This document shows positions 7,160-13,925 of a stretch of DNA of 14,265 nucleotides, in pieces. Both the position numbers and the translations under genes were made by a program. Under the pieces are notes generated by a model. The model was given only the letters and a program-made list of their open reading frames with translations. It ran no database searches and was not told where the DNA came from. Source of the stretch: Ruminococcaceae bacterium UBA1320 (GTDB lineage Bacteria; Bacillota; Clostridia; Oscillospirales; Ethanoligenentaceae). Within the stretch, counting starts at the first letter, position 1. Each line of letters begins with the position of its first letter. The stretch is taken from positions 27,241 to 41,505 of the forward strand of contig DBTI01000065.1 in the NCBI GenBank assembly GCA_002306975.1, in the 5' to 3' direction.

Positions 7160-7180
7160 ATCCTTAGTAATAGCAAGTGC

Positions 7181-7209
7181 GACAAAAGTATTAAAGTTGA
7201 TGTTATTAT
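7181..7209 (+). promoter_or_regulatory. Weak promoter-like site before the methyltransferase
   Basis: TATTATGA (-10 TATTAT at 7204-7209) matches the -10 block of the promoter-leader repeats, and GTAGAACTATA in the leader is loosely similar. The -35 position at 17-nt spacing (7181-7186, GACAAA) is poor. This may be a decayed fourth copy, or the gene may be read from the DUF1349 transcript. Confidence 0.3.
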
Positions 7210-7253
7210 GAAAGCGGTAGAACTATATATAATTTGCAGAGGAGGACTGTGAT

Positions 7254-7843
7254 TTGGGCCTGCTAAACTCACTTATAGAACAGGCAAAAAACCAAGAGGA
7301 TTTATTGGAAATACAATGTTAAAAATTATGAACTCTGCCCACAGTAAAATGACGGCGTGGGGATTAACTAAAATAAAAATTGCTGATACTGCCATTGTAT
7401 TAGACATTGGCTGCGGTGGTGGCCAAACACTCAGAACGCTTTCTAATGTAGTTAAACATGGCGAAATTTATGGCGTGGACTATTCAAAAAAAGCTGTAGC
7501 AACATCCTCTAAGAAAAACATTAAGGATGTTCGGACTGGCAAAATAATTGTGAAACAGGCGAGTGTATCGTCTATGCCGTTTTCGGAAAACTTTTTTGAT
7601 GTGATAACTGCGGTTCAAACTCACTACTTTTGGCCGGATTTAAAAAATGATATAGTAGAGGTAAATAGAATCTTGAAATCTGGCGGCAATTTTCTTTTAG
7701 TCTCGGAGCTTTATAAAATAAATTATCATATGAAAGAGTATAAGACGCCAGAGACTTTAAGGGAGTTATTACTGAAAAACGGTTTTTCTAATGTTAATGT
7801 TTTTCAATCCAAGTCTGATTTGTGTTTGGTGGGTATAAAATAA
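7254..7843 (+). CDS. Class I SAM-dependent methyltransferase with N-terminal frame change
   Basis: The long frame from ATG 7316 encodes 175 aa with motif I VLDIGCGGGQT, then EIYGVDYSKKAV (motif II) and SGGNFLLVSELYKI, typical of small Rossmann methyltransferases of the UbiE/Methyltransf_11 group; substrate unknown. The natural start is earlier. GAGGAGGA (7239-7246) sits 7 nt before TTG 7254, which opens GLLNSLIEQAKN in another frame and stops at 7320-7322. The two frames join at AAAAAAC (7286-7292): a -1 step there gives ...IEQAKK-PRGFIGNT-MLKIMNSAHSKM, which reads continuously to a protein of about 196 aa. This is either a one-base loss in an A-run, an assembly error, or true -1 frameshifting. 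Translation from 7316 alone would lack the N-terminal helix and has no ribosome binding site. Terminator C follows. Confidence 0.85.
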
Positions 7844-7934
7844 TTTCTGCCCCGGCACAAGCATTTTTAAGTATCTGTATTATTCATAGTACGAAACTCT
7901 GTATTTATAAAAATGTATTTTCAGTATCTGACTT

Positions 7935-7975
7935 AAAAGGTGTTAACTCAACTTGTGTTAACACCTTTTTGTTTT
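7935..7975 (+). terminator. Intrinsic terminator C of the methyltransferase
   Basis: A perfect 13-bp stem (7935-7947 with 7957-7969, core GGTGTTAAC/GTTAACACC) has a 9-nt loop, followed by T5, G, T5. It lies 91 nt after the methyltransferase stop. The tail to about 8020 carries the ATATTTAACTGG and ATTATAAAAAT blocks shared with terminator B. The region from here to the permease start holds only this repeat tail and no gene. Confidence 0.9.
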
Positions 7976-8083
7976 TCCTCATATTTAACTGGAATTTACT
8001 TATCATTATAAAAATTACTGGTTTGGAAATAGCTAAAGTATAGAAGTTTCTAAAACGTAATTTGAATATTGAGGAAAAACAAA

Positions 8084-9535
8084 ATGAAAGATAGAGTTAA
8101 AGAGAAAGAAAAAGGTCTGTCCGCAAACCGGCTTACTATGATGGCAGTAGGAACCGTAATAGGCGGTTCTTTTTTTCTTGGTTCATCGGTGGCGATTCAT
8201 GCGGCAGGACCGAGCGTTCTGTTAGCCTACATCCTAGGTGGCGTGCTGGTTTATTTTATTCTGCTTGCGCTTTCTGAAATGACGGTTGCCAATACAAACT
8301 ACGGTTCTTTTCGTGCTTTTGCGGCTCAGGCTTTCGGACAGGGAGCGGGTTTCGTAGTCGGGTGGGTTTACTGGTTCGGGCTTGCGCTGGGTATGTCCAG
8401 TGAAGCCACGGCCGTTTCAATTCTTGTGCGTACATGGCTGCCGAATCTGCCGATAGCATTATTAGGCAGCGTCATTATTATCGGCGTTACACTGCTTAAT
8501 CTGCTGGGAGCGGATAAGCTCAGCAAGTTGGAAGGCGGCCTTGCCTCAATAAAAGTTTTATCGATAGCTGTATTTATCGCAATCGGTGCCTTGCTGATTT
8601 TCGGGCTGTTTTCCGGCATCTCGGCAACAGGAATCGGGCAAATAGCAAGAGAACCGTTTATGCCGGGTGGATTAGCAAGCTTAGCCGGAAGTATGCTGAT
8701 TGTTATGTTTGCATATTCCGGTTTTGAAATGATTGGGTTGGCGGCGGCAGAAACGCGTGAACCTAAAAAGACCGTACCAAAGGCTATTCGGCAAACAGTT
8801 GTTATTCTGGTAACCCTATTTGTTTTATCTGCCGCTATCCTGCTGCCGCTTATTCCAACTTCGGATATAAACGAAAATATAAGTCCTTTTGTGGCGGCTC
8901 TAGACAGGCACGGTTTCGGCTGGGCCGGCACTGCCTTGAATATCGTGTTGGTGACGGCGATTCTTTCTACCATGCTTGCGGCTGTATTCGGCCTTGGGCG
9001 GATATTCCGGTCGCTTGCCGACGAGGGTCTTGCACCGTCATTCCTTAAAGATAAAAGGGATGTGCCCTATAGAAGTATCCTTTTCACAGGCGTAGCAATG
9101 CTGGCGGGGTTGGGTCTGGGTCTGTTATTTCCAAAAGTATATCTGTTTCTGGTAAGCTCCGGCGGGTTTGCGATTCTTTTTACCTATGCGGTTATCATGG
9201 CTTCGCATATCCGTTTACGCAGGCAAAAAGGATGCCCCCCGGATGGGAAATGCCAGCTGCCGGGCTTCCCGTATACGTCGTTGATTGCTCTTGTTGTGCT
9301 GGTAATTTCAATAATATCAATGCCGTTTGTGCCGGGGCAGGAATCGGGAATGATTGCCGGAATCATAATGGTCGTTTTCTTCTCCTGCACCTATATGGTG
9401 ATGAAAGCATATAAGGCACGTTCAAGCCGCAGAACCGCTGATGACCGCAAAGACGATAAGCAAAAAATCAATCGGTTAAAAACAGATTATTCGGCGGAAA
9501 TATCAAAAGAGCCGGTTGATCTGGACAAAAAGTAG
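8084..9535 (+). CDS. APC-family amino-acid permease
   Basis: This is a 483-aa inner-membrane transporter with about 12 hydrophobic segments. The first, after LSANRLTMMAVGTVIGGSFF, contains the glycine-rich break typical of substrate binding in the amino acid-polyamine-organocation superfamily. Further signatures are FAYSGFEMIGLAAAETREP with KKTVPKAI (TM6 and the following loop), and IFRSLADEGLAPSFL in the TM8-TM9 loop. The C-terminus is a long hydrophilic, lysine-rich tail of about 50 residues. The substrate is not readable; basic or aromatic amino acids are common in this branch. I chose ATG 8084, which has GAGG at 8071-8074 nine nt ahead, over TTG 8069. The gene is monocistronic and richer in G+C than the genes to its left, so it may belong to the older chromosomal backbone. 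Confidence 0.93.
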   Translation: MKDRVKEKEKGLSANRLTMMAVGTVIGGSFFLGSSVAIHAAGPSVLLAYILGGVLVYFILLALSEMTVANTNYGSFRAFAAQAFGQGAGFVVGWVYWFGLALGMSSEATAVSILVRTWLPNLPIALLGSVIIIGVTLLNLLGADKLSKLEGGLASIKVLSIAVFIAIGALLIFGLFSGISATGIGQIAREPFMPGGLASLAGSMLIVMFAYSGFEMIGLAAAETREPKKTVPKAIRQTVVILVTLFVLSAAILLPLIPTSDINENISPFVAALDRHGFGWAGTALNIVLVTAILSTMLAAVFGLGRIFRSLADEGLAPSFLKDKRDVPYRSILFTGVAMLAGLGLGLLFPKVYLFLVSSGGFAILFTYAVIMASHIRLRRQKGCPPDGKCQLPGFPYTSLIALVVLVISIISMPFVPGQESGMIAGIIMVVFFSCTYMVMKAYKARSSRRTADDRKDDKQKINRLKTDYSAEISKEPVDLDKK

Positions 9536-9583
9536 GGAATAGAATTACTCTCGATGAAAAGTGTTATTTAAAGAGATAGTAAT

Positions 9584-9620
9584 AGCCCGCGAATCCGGTT
9601 AAAATTCAGCTTCACGGGCT
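9584..9620. terminator. Stem-loop after the permease gene
   Basis: AGCCCGCGAA (9584-9593) pairs with TTCACGGGCT (9611-9620) with one G-T pair and a 17-nt loop. It lies 48 nt beyond the permease stop and is the best terminator candidate there. The sequence after it is only modestly T-rich on either strand, so efficiency is uncertain. The stretch 9536-9816 otherwise holds no gene I can defend; a 60-codon minus-strand frame (9568-9750) lacks a ribosome binding site. Confidence 0.5.
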
Positions 9621-9816
9621 TCAATCTCGACATATGATATTTTACTGAGAGTTTTGCTGTTTTTCCATTTGTTTCAAATTGGAATTTGGTATTATTCACC
9701 TTAACGTCGCAACTATACTTAATGGTTTGATTATGATCCAGTAGTATCATAAATAAAATATTGAGATGCCAACATAATCAAGTTAAATTAAAAGATAATG
9801 AAGAATAACCGCAATA

Positions 9817-9865
9817 TGACAGAACACCTCCAATCCAGTGCTGCTGGCTTGGAGGTGTTCTGTCA
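9817..9865 (-). terminator. Long hairpin at the end of the arsA-like operon
   Basis: A perfect 17-bp stem (9817-9833 with 9849-9865) is extended inside by CCAG/CTGG around a TGCTG loop, giving a very stable 49-nt hairpin. Its proximal arm contains the stop codon of the small gene on the minus strand. No T-tract follows on either side, so it may act as a 3' mRNA stabiliser, a processing site, or a terminator needing other factors. Confidence 0.55.
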
Positions 9866-10075
9866 GTCTATCGGTATACTATTCGGCTTGTTTGGCGAAT
9901 CAGCTTTTTTAGTGGCTTGCTCTTTCGTTTCACTCATGTTTTCATCTATGCTTTGGGCAATTATCCTGCCAAGATCCTTTAGCTCGGCAGAAGCTTTTGA
10001 AGGTAACCGATCAATTAACGCGTTTGCGGCGTGTAGCTTATAGCTAATCACTTTTTTTACGAAATCTTCATTCAT
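9863..10075 (-). CDS. Small protein translationally coupled to the ArsA-like ATPase
   Basis: This is a 70-aa soluble, mostly charged protein: MNEDFVKKVISYKLHAANAL..., an amphipathic helical first half (to about residue 48) and a low-complexity Lys/Pro/Asn-rich tail. I do not recognise the family. The ATG at 10075 has GGAGGAGA (10080-10087) at good distance inside the end of the ATPase gene. The two genes overlap by 8 bp as ATGAATGA, which indicates coupled translation and matched amounts. That makes a partner, adaptor or regulator of the ATPase the simplest guess, but there is no direct evidence. An ATG at 10090 (MEEIIM...) is also in frame but has no ribosome binding site. The long hairpin covers its stop codon. 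Confidence 0.72.
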   Translation of the reverse strand: MNEDFVKKVISYKLHAANALIDRLPSKASAELKDLGRIIAQSIDENMSETKEQATKKADSPNKPNSIPID

Positions 10076-11243
10076 TATTATCTCCTCCAAACCGTATTTT
10101 CAGCATATCATCTTCAAATGTAGCCTTTTTAACTGAAAAATTGAGAAGAGTGCGCGGAAGGGTTATATTCCTCTTGATATTTCCGGCCTTTATAATAAGC
10201 TGATCACCTTTTTGATTGAGCGTAAGATCCTTTTTGTCCATAAACGGCATGGTAATTGCAAGTATGTAATCCTCTCCGTCCTTATCCACCTTTTGAGTTC
10301 TGCCGTTATATTTTATCTCAATTGGATTTTCGTCTTTAAAGACTTCTTCTGCCATCCTGCCCAGCATCGTTTTTCCCACAACCTCGGTTTCAAAGAGCGG
10401 GGCGTAATAAATGGGAATCGGCGAAAAACTTTCGAGAATATCGGTTTTATATTTCTGCTGGATGTCTTTCCAGACCTTGAAATAATCATCTGTCACATTA
10501 TCCGGAATTACTCTGTTGACAATTACGGCATCCACATTGAAATCGTAAATATTAAGGTAAGTAAAGCTTCTCTGCGCTTCCTTGATCACCATTTTCTCTG
10601 CATTTACAACAATTCTGATACTTGTTGTGTCTCGGTCAGAAAATATTTTTTTCATCTCATCAAGTTGATAGTACATGTTATCAATCTCATCAAGGACCTG
10701 CCCGGATGGCATCGGTACTCCAAGGATCGGTCCCACAACCGGGCCCGCAATCCTTACCACTTTTTTCTTTAGCGGGAAAAGCTTCTCCATCCACCATCTC
10801 AGCATTTCAGGGAAGCTCAGCAGGGCAAGGGTTTCGCCGGTTGGCGCACAGTCAACGATAATGGCGTCAAAGTTTCCCTCTTTATAGTATTTCAGAATAC
10901 GCAGCAGGCTGAGCAGATCCTCCATTCCGGGGAAAACAGTTAGTTCCTCGGTAGTGATATCCTTTATTGCTTTTGCCATAAAAAGTTCTGTGAGGTATTT
11001 TTGAACCTTTCCCCACCCTTCTTCGACTTCATGGATGGAATCAATCTCCTGAGCCCAGAGATTTGTTTCAATCTCAACCGGCTCATTAGTCAATTTCATA
11101 TCAAAGGAATCTCCAAGGCTATGTGCGGGATCGGTGCTGACGACAAGCGTTTTTAACCCTTGCTCTGCGCTTTTTACTGCCGTAGCGGCGGCTACGCTTG
11201 TTTTTCCTACTCCGCCTTTTCCGGTATAAATAATGATTCTCAT
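10068..11243 (-). CDS. ArsA/Get3-type ATPase with C-terminal HSP20-like domain
   Basis: This is a 391-aa cytoplasmic P-loop ATPase of the SIMIBI class. The deviant Walker A GKGGVGKTS starts at residue 8. Switch I is STDPAHSLGDSF and switch II is DCAPTGETL, followed by the MLRWWMEKLFP helix. From about residue 300 to the end a beta-rich segment (DYILAITMPF, LIIKAGNIKRNITLP, DDMLKIRF) matches the ArsA HSP20-like domain of single-copy bacterial ArsA proteins. ArsA drives arsenite pumps; Get3 relatives carry tail-anchored membrane proteins. No arsB, arsD, arsC or ArsR gene is in view and the regulator is MarR-type, so I do not use the name arsA. The ATG follows GGAGG on the minus strand. It is transcribed after marR (85-bp gap carrying its own operator-like site) and is coupled to a 70-aa protein. 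Confidence 0.92.
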   Translation of the reverse strand: MRIIIYTGKGGVGKTSVAAATAVKSAEQGLKTLVVSTDPAHSLGDSFDMKLTNEPVEIETNLWAQEIDSIHEVEEGWGKVQKYLTELFMAKAIKDITTEELTVFPGMEDLLSLLRILKYYKEGNFDAIIVDCAPTGETLALLSFPEMLRWWMEKLFPLKKKVVRIAGPVVGPILGVPMPSGQVLDEIDNMYYQLDEMKKIFSDRDTTSIRIVVNAEKMVIKEAQRSFTYLNIYDFNVDAVIVNRVIPDNVTDDYFKVWKDIQQKYKTDILESFSPIPIYYAPLFETEVVGKTMLGRMAEEVFKDENPIEIKYNGRTQKVDKDGEDYILAITMPFMDKKDLTLNQKGDQLIIKAGNIKRNITLPRTLLNFSVKKATFEDDMLKIRFGGDNNE

Positions 11244-11292
11244 AATAATCCTCCGTTTATATTAAATGTATTTCATATATCGAATACTACTG

Positions 11293-11304
11293 AATACGAA
11301 ATAT
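11293..11304 (-). promoter_or_regulatory. MarR half-operator in front of the ATPase gene
   Basis: AATACGAAATAT at 11293-11304 is the exact reverse complement of the 12-nt ATATTTCGTATT (11830-11841) in the marR operator. It sits about 50 nt upstream of the ATPase start. It falls between TTGTGC and TAGTAT hexamers on the minus strand (18-nt spacing), a weak promoter that would be blocked if bound. Together with the marR site it suggests joint control of both genes. Confidence 0.5.
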
Positions 11305-11328
11305 CAGGCACAAAAATGCGATTTGCGG

Positions 11329-11814
11329 CTAGTCTATTTCAATTTTATTTATAGCTTCTGGATTTAAATCATTCTGCCGGTTTTCATTAAATTTCACATC
11401 TAACTGTTTTATTACTTTAAACATAATTTTAGTTAAAAGTTGTTTTTCTTCACTCGTCAGCTCATCAGCGAATATGCTGATATACCCGGAAATCAGTTCT
11501 TTCAGTTCTGAAACGACTTTGTTTCCCTTATCTCCAAGGTGAAGAACTACAATTCTTCTGTCCGCCTCGCTTCTCTCTCGCTTTATATAGCCGTTTTTTA
11601 CGAGCCGGTCAATAATTCCAGTTGCAGTGCTCATAGGGGAATGGATGTATTCCGCAAGCTCTGTCATTGTAATTTCTTTTCTCTTATCAATAATAAACAG
11701 GGCAAAAATCTCTGACTTTGAAAACTTCAAGTCAAAGTTGAGCCATTCTTCGGGGAAAAATACTTTTTTTAAGTTATCAAACAGAAAATCAGATACATTA
11801 TCAAAATCTAACAT
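11329..11814 (-). CDS. MarR-family transcriptional regulator
   Basis: This is a 161-aa dimeric winged-helix DNA-binding protein. The core is ITMTELAEYIHSPMSTATGI (recognition helix within PMSTATGIIDRLVKNGYI), then the wing RERSEADRRIVVLHLGDKG, flanked by N- and C-terminal dimerisation helices. MarR proteins are usually repressors released by small ligands. The ligand is not readable here, and there is no conspicuous cysteine switch. The ATG at 11814 follows GGAG on the minus strand. A consensus promoter and a palindrome at the start of its own transcript point to autorepression. The gene downstream on the same strand is the ArsA-like ATPase. Confidence 0.93.
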   Translation of the reverse strand: MLDFDNVSDFLFDNLKKVFFPEEWLNFDLKFSKSEIFALFIIDKRKEITMTELAEYIHSPMSTATGIIDRLVKNGYIKRERSEADRRIVVLHLGDKGNKVVSELKELISGYISIFADELTSEEKQLLTKIMFKVIKQLDVKFNENRQNDLNPEAINKIEID

Positions 11815-11829
11815 AACTTCAACTCCAGA

Positions 11830-11850
11830 ATATTTCGTATTGCGAAATAT
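11830..11850. promoter_or_regulatory. MarR operator candidate at the marR transcript start
   Basis: ATATTTCG (11830-11837), a 5-nt spacer and CGAAATAT (11843-11850) form a perfect 8-bp inverted repeat, typical in size of MarR operators. It begins about 10 nt downstream of the -10 hexamer, covering the expected +1 region and ending just before the ribosome binding site. Confidence 0.65.
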
Positions 11851-11859
11851 ATTGTGCTT

Positions 11860-11888
11860 ATAATATTACACTTTTGCTATTTTGTCAA
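11860..11888 (-). promoter_or_regulatory. Consensus sigma-A promoter of marR
   Basis: On the minus strand a perfect TTGACA (11883-11888), a 17-nt spacer and TATTAT (11860-11865) are present. It is the best promoter in the window and points into marR. The remaining intergenic DNA to 12026 holds no gene or repeat that I can identify. Confidence 0.72.
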
Positions 11889-12026
11889 CATGTTTTTTAA
11901 CAATCGAAAAAAATGTAATAAGTGGTTCCGAAAAAATTTCAAATTGTTAATCACTCTGCATTTTTGCTTGGTGCGTATTTGGTCAGGCGGAGAATGAGGG
12001 CACTATCATCATCAAAAAATGATTAA

Positions 12027-12087
12027 TTGAATAATATAGAAATTAGTGCTATTATGAAGTGACAGAATTAAAATTTGGATTATTTAT
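12027..12087 (+). repeat. Promoter-leader repeat copy 2, with sigma-A promoter
   Basis: TTGAAT (12027-12032), a 17-nt spacer and TATTAT (12050-12055) are followed by a leader ending in TTATTTAT (12080-12087). Only three mismatches separate its first 35 bases from copy 1 at 5268, and the leader keeps the same spacing. It would drive the DUF2207-like gene that starts 33 nt later. Confidence 0.65.
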
Positions 12088-12119
12088 GCAGTTATTCTAA
12101 TTTTCAATGGAGGTATGAC

Positions 12120-13262
12120 ATGAATGACTTAACTATTGCTTTACTGAGTTTTGGGTTGCCGGCAATTGTGAGTATTGTACTGTTCTTACTCTTTGGCATA
12201 GATAAAAAGGTCTGCCCGACTGTTGAAGTAAAACCTCCCGATGGCATGACACCGGTTGAGGCAAGCTTTATACTCAACGGACAGATTAAAACAGAGGATA
12301 TTACATCGCTCTTTATCTACTGGGCCAACAAGGGATATCTTTCAATCAACAACATTTGTGAGGCGGGTACGGATGAATTTGAACTTGTCAAACTCAAAGA
12401 TTCCGACGCCGGCATGAAACCGTATGAAAAGCTGATATTTGACGAACTTTTCAACGGCAAATCAAAGGTAGCGTTGGTTGACCTTAAGGATAATTTCTAC
12501 ATAAAACCGGGCAAGGTCAAAGCTGAACTTGCGCATATGTTTAAATCGCCCTCAACCAGACTTTTTACAAGGGCCGGCACGATATCAACGATTATCTGCG
12601 GCCTTTTAGCGGGCCTGTGCACAGGGGTTATGTTGAGTGTTACTATTGCTACATCTAACATTGATCTTGTGCCCAGCGTTATTTGCGGTATAGTTGTATT
12701 TGTAATCACCTTATGCTTCTGCGTATTGCTAAGGTTCTTTGCCAATAAAGCGGCGAGCGGTAAAAAATTCGGTTTTACTTTATGTATATACATAGTTGCG
12801 CTTTATGTTTTGGCAGGTATGTGCGGTCTCACGGTTGCAGCGGTCACATCTGTTGTGAGTGCTGCGGTGTGCGGTATTGCCACTGCGTTTTCAAAAAAAC
12901 ATACCAAGCAGGGCAGGGAATGGCTCGGAAAGCTTCTTGGACTAAGGAAATTTATCACCACTGCCCCAAAAAGCGAAATAGAAACGCTCGTTAAGGAAAA
13001 ACCGTCGCTGTTTTACGACATACTGCCCTTTGCCTGTGCTCTCGGTGTCACGGACGAATGGGTAATGCAGTTCGAAAGGATTACAACTGGGAAGCCAAAC
13101 TGGTATATAAGCAACACCTATGGCATGTTCAATCCCGTCTATTTTATAAATTTGATGAATAGCAGCATTTCGAATAACCATAATGGTGAAAATTCGTTTG
13201 GAATAAACGCTTTCGCGGCTGGCAGAGGCTTTCAAAGCGGAGGCAGACTTAATTACAAATAG
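12120..13262 (+). CDS. DUF2207-like membrane protein lacking the usual N-terminal half
   Basis: This is a 380-aa membrane protein. Segment 1 (about residues 6-24) is followed by VEVKPPDGMTPVEASFILNG and LFIYWANKGYLSI, a cytoplasmic winged-helix-like region found in the C-terminal half of DUF2207 proteins. Then come about four hydrophobic segments (residues 155-265) and a cytoplasmic tail with LPFACALGVTDEWVMQFE. Full-length members are about 600 aa and begin with a signal peptide plus an extracytoplasmic beta domain; none of that is present upstream. The gene has its own TGGAGG (12108-12113) six nt before ATG 12120 and its own repeat promoter, so it is not simply a decayed 3' end. The tail ends in RGFQSGGRLNYK rather than a long Gly-rich run. 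Function unknown. Confidence 0.85.
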   Translation: MNDLTIALLSFGLPAIVSIVLFLLFGIDKKVCPTVEVKPPDGMTPVEASFILNGQIKTEDITSLFIYWANKGYLSINNICEAGTDEFELVKLKDSDAGMKPYEKLIFDELFNGKSKVALVDLKDNFYIKPGKVKAELAHMFKSPSTRLFTRAGTISTIICGLLAGLCTGVMLSVTIATSNIDLVPSVICGIVVFVITLCFCVLLRFFANKAASGKKFGFTLCIYIVALYVLAGMCGLTVAAVTSVVSAAVCGIATAFSKKHTKQGREWLGKLLGLRKFITTAPKSEIETLVKEKPSLFYDILPFACALGVTDEWVMQFERITTGKPNWYISNTYGMFNPVYFINLMNSSISNNHNGENSFGINAFAAGRGFQSGGRLNYK

Positions 13263-13320
13263 GGAAAGTACAAACTGATTGTTATTATGATGAGGTAAAA
13301 TTGAACATCAGATTATTTAT
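13260..13320 (+). repeat. Promoter-leader repeat copy 3
   Basis: TATTATGA (-10 TATTAT at 13283-13288) and TTATTTAT (13313-13320) are 30 nt apart, as in copies 1 and 2, with AAATTGAACATCAGA between them close to copy 1. The -35 position overlaps the stop codon of the preceding gene and reads TAGGGA, so this copy has a poor -35 and may be a weaker promoter for the acetyltransferase. Confidence 0.5.
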
Positions 13321-13361
13321 AAAATGCGCTGATAAACAGGAATTTACAGGAGGTAAAATAA

Positions 13362-13925
13362 GTGAAATATATTGAACTTGAATCTGAAAGACTAATTTTT
13401 AGAGAATTTAGACAGGAGGATTTTCCGATTGTCTATGATTGGCTAAGTAATCTAGAAAATATGAAATATAGGTCTAGTGAACCTAAGAACGAGAAAGAAG
13501 CACATGAATACTTAAATTGGGCAATTAAATGTGCAGAGCAGGATGAATGTATAAATTTTAGATATGCAGTTGTATTAAAAGAAAATAATGTGCTCATTGG
13601 GTCGTGCGAGCTGGCGTTTATAAATAAAGACCCTGCCGAGCTGGCGTGGGAATTGCATCGGAGTTACTGGAAAAAAGGATATGGAACAGAGATTGGAAAA
13701 AAATTGTTGAGGTTTGGCTTTGAAACACTTAATCTACGTCGAATAATTGCAGATTGCAATACATTAAATAGAGGGTCATACAGAATCATGGAATTGATAG
13801 GTATGCGTAGAGAAGCGCACTATGTTAAATATTATCGTGGAAATAGTGCATTAAACCACGCGTGGTGTGATAAATATTTGTATGCAATCTTGCAAGAAGA
13901 ATGGGTGAAAATGAAAAAAAACTAA
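13362..13925 (+). CDS. GNAT acetyltransferase, RimJ/RimL-like
   Basis: This is a 187-aa cytoplasmic enzyme that moves an acetyl group from acetyl-CoA to an amine. The RimJ/RimL-type start LESERLIFREFRQEDFPIV is clear. AELAWELHRSYWKKGYGTEI carries the acetyl-CoA pyrophosphate loop (KKGYGT), and LRRIIADCNTLNRGSYRIME with LIGMRREAHYVKY is the conserved C-terminal part. The acceptor could be a protein N-terminus, an antibiotic or a small amine. The start is a GTG at 13362 with AGGAGG (13348-13353) eight nt before it. The coding sequence is visibly more A+T-rich than ppk or the permease, which together with the repeat promoter suggests acquisition by transfer. Confidence 0.92.
   Translation: MKYIELESERLIFREFRQEDFPIVYDWLSNLENMKYRSSEPKNEKEAHEYLNWAIKCAEQDECINFRYAVVLKENNVLIGSCELAFINKDPAELAWELHRSYWKKGYGTEIGKKLLRFGFETLNLRRIIADCNTLNRGSYRIMELIGMRREAHYVKYYRGNSALNHAWCDKYLYAILQEEWVKMKKN

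Noticed and set aside
5140..7970. GTTAAC-rich inverted repeats considered as integron attC-like sites between cassettes
   Set aside because: The GTTAAC core does not fit the GTTRRRY/RYYYAAC rule, there is no integrase, and T-runs after the stems fit terminators.
7822..8043. 73-codon plus-strand frame overlapping the methyltransferase end
   Set aside because: It runs straight through terminator C and the repeat tail, with no ribosome binding site.
7844..8083. Riboswitch or T-box leader before the amino-acid permease
   Set aside because: The space is filled by terminator C and its repeat tail; no antiterminator pair, T-box motif or other conserved aptamer core is visible.
9568..9750. 60-codon minus-strand open frame between the permease and the arsA-like operon
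   Set aside because: The composition looks mildly protein-like, but there is no ribosome binding site and its end runs through the stem-loop at 9584-9620. Not safe to call.
10068..11243. Naming the ATPase arsA and the region an arsenic-resistance operon
   Set aside because: No pump, reductase, metallochaperone or ArsR regulator is present, and the regulator is MarR-type; the family name alone does not support that role.
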